DNA from: Chitinophagales bacterium
GTDB lineage: Bacteria > Bacteroidota > Bacteroidia > Chitinophagales > Saprospiraceae
DNA: 6,735 nt
Reading direction: 5' to 3'
NCBI GenBank assembly: GCA_013298445.1
Contig: JAAFHQ010000334.1
Span: 1-6,735, forward strand
Shown: positions 5,130 to 6,735 of the stretch, in pieces
Layout of the letters: each line of letters begins with the position of its first letter
Numbering within the stretch: position 1 is the first letter of the stretch
Position numbers and translations under genes: made by a program
Notes under the pieces: generated by a model
Told to the model about the DNA's origin: nothing
Seen by the model: the letters and a program-made list of their open reading frames with translations, nothing else
Database searches by the model: none

Positions 5130-6735
5130 CTATTTCTGCTTGGTTTCCACCTCAATCACCCCATCTTCGGCGTCTTTGCCATACTTGTCGATGGCTGCTT
5201 TTCCTTTGATGATGTTTACAGACTTTATGGTGCTTGGGTCAATTCTTTTTAAAGGCTCATCGGATTCATTTTTGTGAAGGCGGCCCAGTACTTTACCATC
5301 CTTGACAATTAAAGGGCGGCCATCTATATTGGATTTAACCCTTACTGAGCCCTTGGCGTTTTGACTTGCATCGATGTTGACTTTTTCAACGTTTCCTGAA
5401 ATCTCATTGACGTTGGTAATCCGAACCTCCATAGACTCGTCGACATTGGTGCCGGTTGCGACGTTATTGCTGATATTGACATTGTTAAATTTGATCTCCT
5501 TGACCTCACCACCTTTGTAGCCTTTGGTATTCACCACAATCACTCCGTCTTTGCCCTCATCGCCGTATGTGGCGATAGCCGACTCTCCTTTGAGTACCGT
5601 GATCGATTGGATGTTACCGGGATCCAGCTTGGACATTGGGTTGCCGCCGGCACCCTCTTTTCCCATGTTTTTTCCATCAATGATAATCAGGGGTTTACCA
5701 GGACCATTAGAAACCATGCCATTTTGACCAATGGTATAAGTTTCCGTGTTGCTGATGATGTTCACGCCAGTTCCTGAGGTGCTCGTAATTTTGATCGAAC
5801 TTTGTACCGGGACCGTATCCAATTTCAGGGTCGGAATTTTGTCGAGTTTGAATTGCCCAAGTACAGTTTTTTGCGGTACCACTGAAACTGTTACAGGTAA
5901 AACCGGTGCTTTTGCTATTTCTTCTATACTTTCCCCCAGAGTGATCTCACTACTTGGCAAAGGCAAAGCCTGCAAATAATTCACCGAAAAAAACAGTACC
6001 AGGCTCAGTACCAGGGGCAAACAAAGCGCGTATTTAACGGCTTTCCATTGTGGCGATCCCGCTTGGGTCATGCGCCGCAACCGTGTATTCAATTGTGCTG
6101 CAAAAGTGTTGTAAGGCATTTGTTCCAATTTTTGTTTTTGTGAAGCTAAAAGGCACGCATATGCATATTTTGAGCCTTGGGTCTCAATGACACCCGCATC
6201 GGCTATAAATTCGTGGGTTTCCTGCAAACGTTGGCGCAGGCGGTAAATCAGGGGATTGAACCAATACAGCGCAATCCAGCATTCCATCAGCAGAACATCC
6301 CAACTGTGCCCCTGTTGCACGTGGATCAGTTCATGTTGCAAAACCATAGAGGGCATGGGGTCTTTTTTTTGCCAAAAAACATAACTGAAAAAAGAGGCAG
6401 CTTCGGGTACGTTTTCTTGTTCTACCAGGTTCCAATCGCCCATGGCGTGCACCTTGCCACTGCGAATCCAGTGCCATATTTTGAGGTAACTGATCATGCT
6501 ACGCCCCAGACTGAGCATCACTCCGGTGCTATACACCAGCAAAAGTGTAGCACCCCAGGACAACACCCATACTTTCGGCGGTGGCATCAACAAACGCAAC
6601 CATTCGTTTGGTATTTGCTGGGTTTGTTCCAGCATTAGCACGGCCGGATGAGGATTGGCCGCCAGATTGACTTCAATTTGCAAATGGGGAATCAACAAGG
6701 CAATCAAGGGCGTGATGAGCAAATACGCGCGATTG
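5130..6735 (-). CDS. M56 (BlaR1-type) membrane metallopeptidase with two TonB-plug-like C-terminal repeats (5' end outside window)
   Basis: Integral-membrane zinc peptidase of the BlaR1/MecR1 type, which in known systems senses a signal and triggers loss of a BlaI-type repressor. The gene runs off the right edge: codons upstream of the TTG at 6722 continue in frame as Asn-Arg-Ala-Tyr, followed by LLITPLIALLIP, the end of the typical first M56 membrane region, so TTG is not the start. Counting from that TTG: a membrane segment at about 51-72; the zinc motif HELIH (130-134); a hydrophobic stretch 143-160; a probable third-ligand motif EFIAD (171-175); a membrane segment at about 231-250; then a periplasmic tail. 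The tail holds two related segments, 344-400 and 470-528, each reading PLI..DGK, a DP..I.S....KG..AI..YG core, and DGVI.V.TK. These resemble the plug of TonB-dependent receptors. An Asn-rich stretch (412-453) lies between them. A blaI-like gene would be expected beyond the right edge; this is inference. The stop is TAG at 5130-5132. Confidence 0.9.
   Translation of the reverse strand, partial: NRAYLLITPLIALLIPHLQIEVNLAANPHPAVLMLEQTQQIPNEWLRLLMPPPKVWVLSWGATLLLVYSTGVMLSLGRSMISYLKIWHWIRSGKVHAMGDWNLVEQENVPEAASFFSYVFWQKKDPMPSMVLQHELIHVQQGHSWDVLLMECWIALYWFNPLIYRLRQRLQETHEFIADAGVIETQGSKYAYACLLASQKQKLEQMPYNTFAAQLNTRLRRMTQAGSPQWKAVKYALCLPLVLSLVLFFSVNYLQALPLPSSEITLGESIEEIAKAPVLPVTVSVVPQKTVLGQFKLDKIPTLKLDTVPVQSSIKITSTSGTGVNIISNTETYTIGQNGMVSNGPGKPLIIIDGKNMGKEGAGGNPMSKLDPGNIQSITVLKGESAIATYGDEGKDGVIVVNTKGYKGGEVKEIKFNNVNISNNVATGTNVDESMEVRITNVNEISGNVEKVNIDASQNAKGSVRVKSNIDGRPLIVKDGKVLGRLHKNESDEPLKRIDPSTIKSVNIIKGKAAIDKYGKDAEDGVIEVETKQK
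5139..5315 (-). repeat. Plug-like repeat 2 of the M56 protein
   Basis: Encodes residues 470-528 (counted from the TTG at 6722), beginning PLIVKDGKVLG and ending EDGVIEVETK. It aligns with the repeat at 5523-5693 along its whole length: PLI, DGK, I/LDP..I.S, KG..AI..YG and DGVI.V.TK are shared, with a two-residue length difference. It forms the extreme C-terminus of the protein. Confidence 0.85.
5523..5693 (-). repeat. Plug-like repeat 1 of the M56 protein
   Basis: Encodes residues 344-400, beginning PLIIIDGKNMG and ending KDGVIVVNTK. The order PLIIIDG, LDP.NI.SI.VLKG.SA...YG..G.DGVI.V.TK matches the characteristic stretch of TonB-dependent receptor plug domains, without any barrel following. 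It is the upstream copy of the tandem pair. Confidence 0.85.

Noticed and set aside
6177..6638. 153-codon plus-strand ORF opposite the M56 gene
   Set aside because: The opposite strand encodes the conserved M56 core with HELIH, so this ORF is a shadow without recognisable domains.

Overview
The window looks like chromosomal DNA from a Bacteroidota bacterium, probably of the Saprospiria/Chitinophagia type. The evidence is a LytS/LytTR two-component pair with a TPR sensor, an M56 (BlaR1-type) peptidase carrying repeats that resemble TonB-receptor plug segments, promoter candidates of the Bacteroidota type (TTG or TTTG, then TAnnTTTG) in place of Shine-Dalgarno sites, and three signal peptides that all appear to be cut before a glutamine. 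The phylum is fairly secure. The family is inference.

Layout, left to right. (1) The 3' part of a YdiI/MenI-like hotdog thioesterase on + (1-368), cut by the window edge, ends at a bidirectional terminator-like hairpin (367-407). A separate perfect 8-bp inverted repeat follows (435-462). (2) An unrecognised secreted 365-residue protein lies on - (510-1607). A divergent intergenic region (1608-1850) separates it from (3) a 620-residue TPR sensor histidine kinase of the LytS/His_kinase family on + (1851-3713) and (4) its LytTR response regulator (3715-4464), one base after the kinase stop. (5) A small secreted protein on - (4515-5057), possibly DUF3828/NTF2-like, converges on the regulator. It is preceded by a perfect 17-bp inverted repeat (5064-5110) that holds a candidate -7 promoter element and fills most of the gap to (6) an M56 peptidase on - (5130-6735), whose 5' end runs off the window.

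How they may work together. The kinase and regulator form a complete signalling pair: periplasmic or membrane-proximal TPR input, autophosphorylation at His424, transfer to Asp54, and DNA binding by LytTR. The secreted protein divergent from the kinase is a natural candidate target or partner, but only its position suggests this. The M56 protein is probably a second signalling protease, normally paired with a BlaI-type repressor that would lie beyond the right edge. I see no RNA genes, insertion sequences, CRISPR arrays or phage genes. The most unusual items are the duplicated plug-like segment in the M56 protein and the long inverted repeat directly upstream of the small secreted gene. Neither proves a new system.
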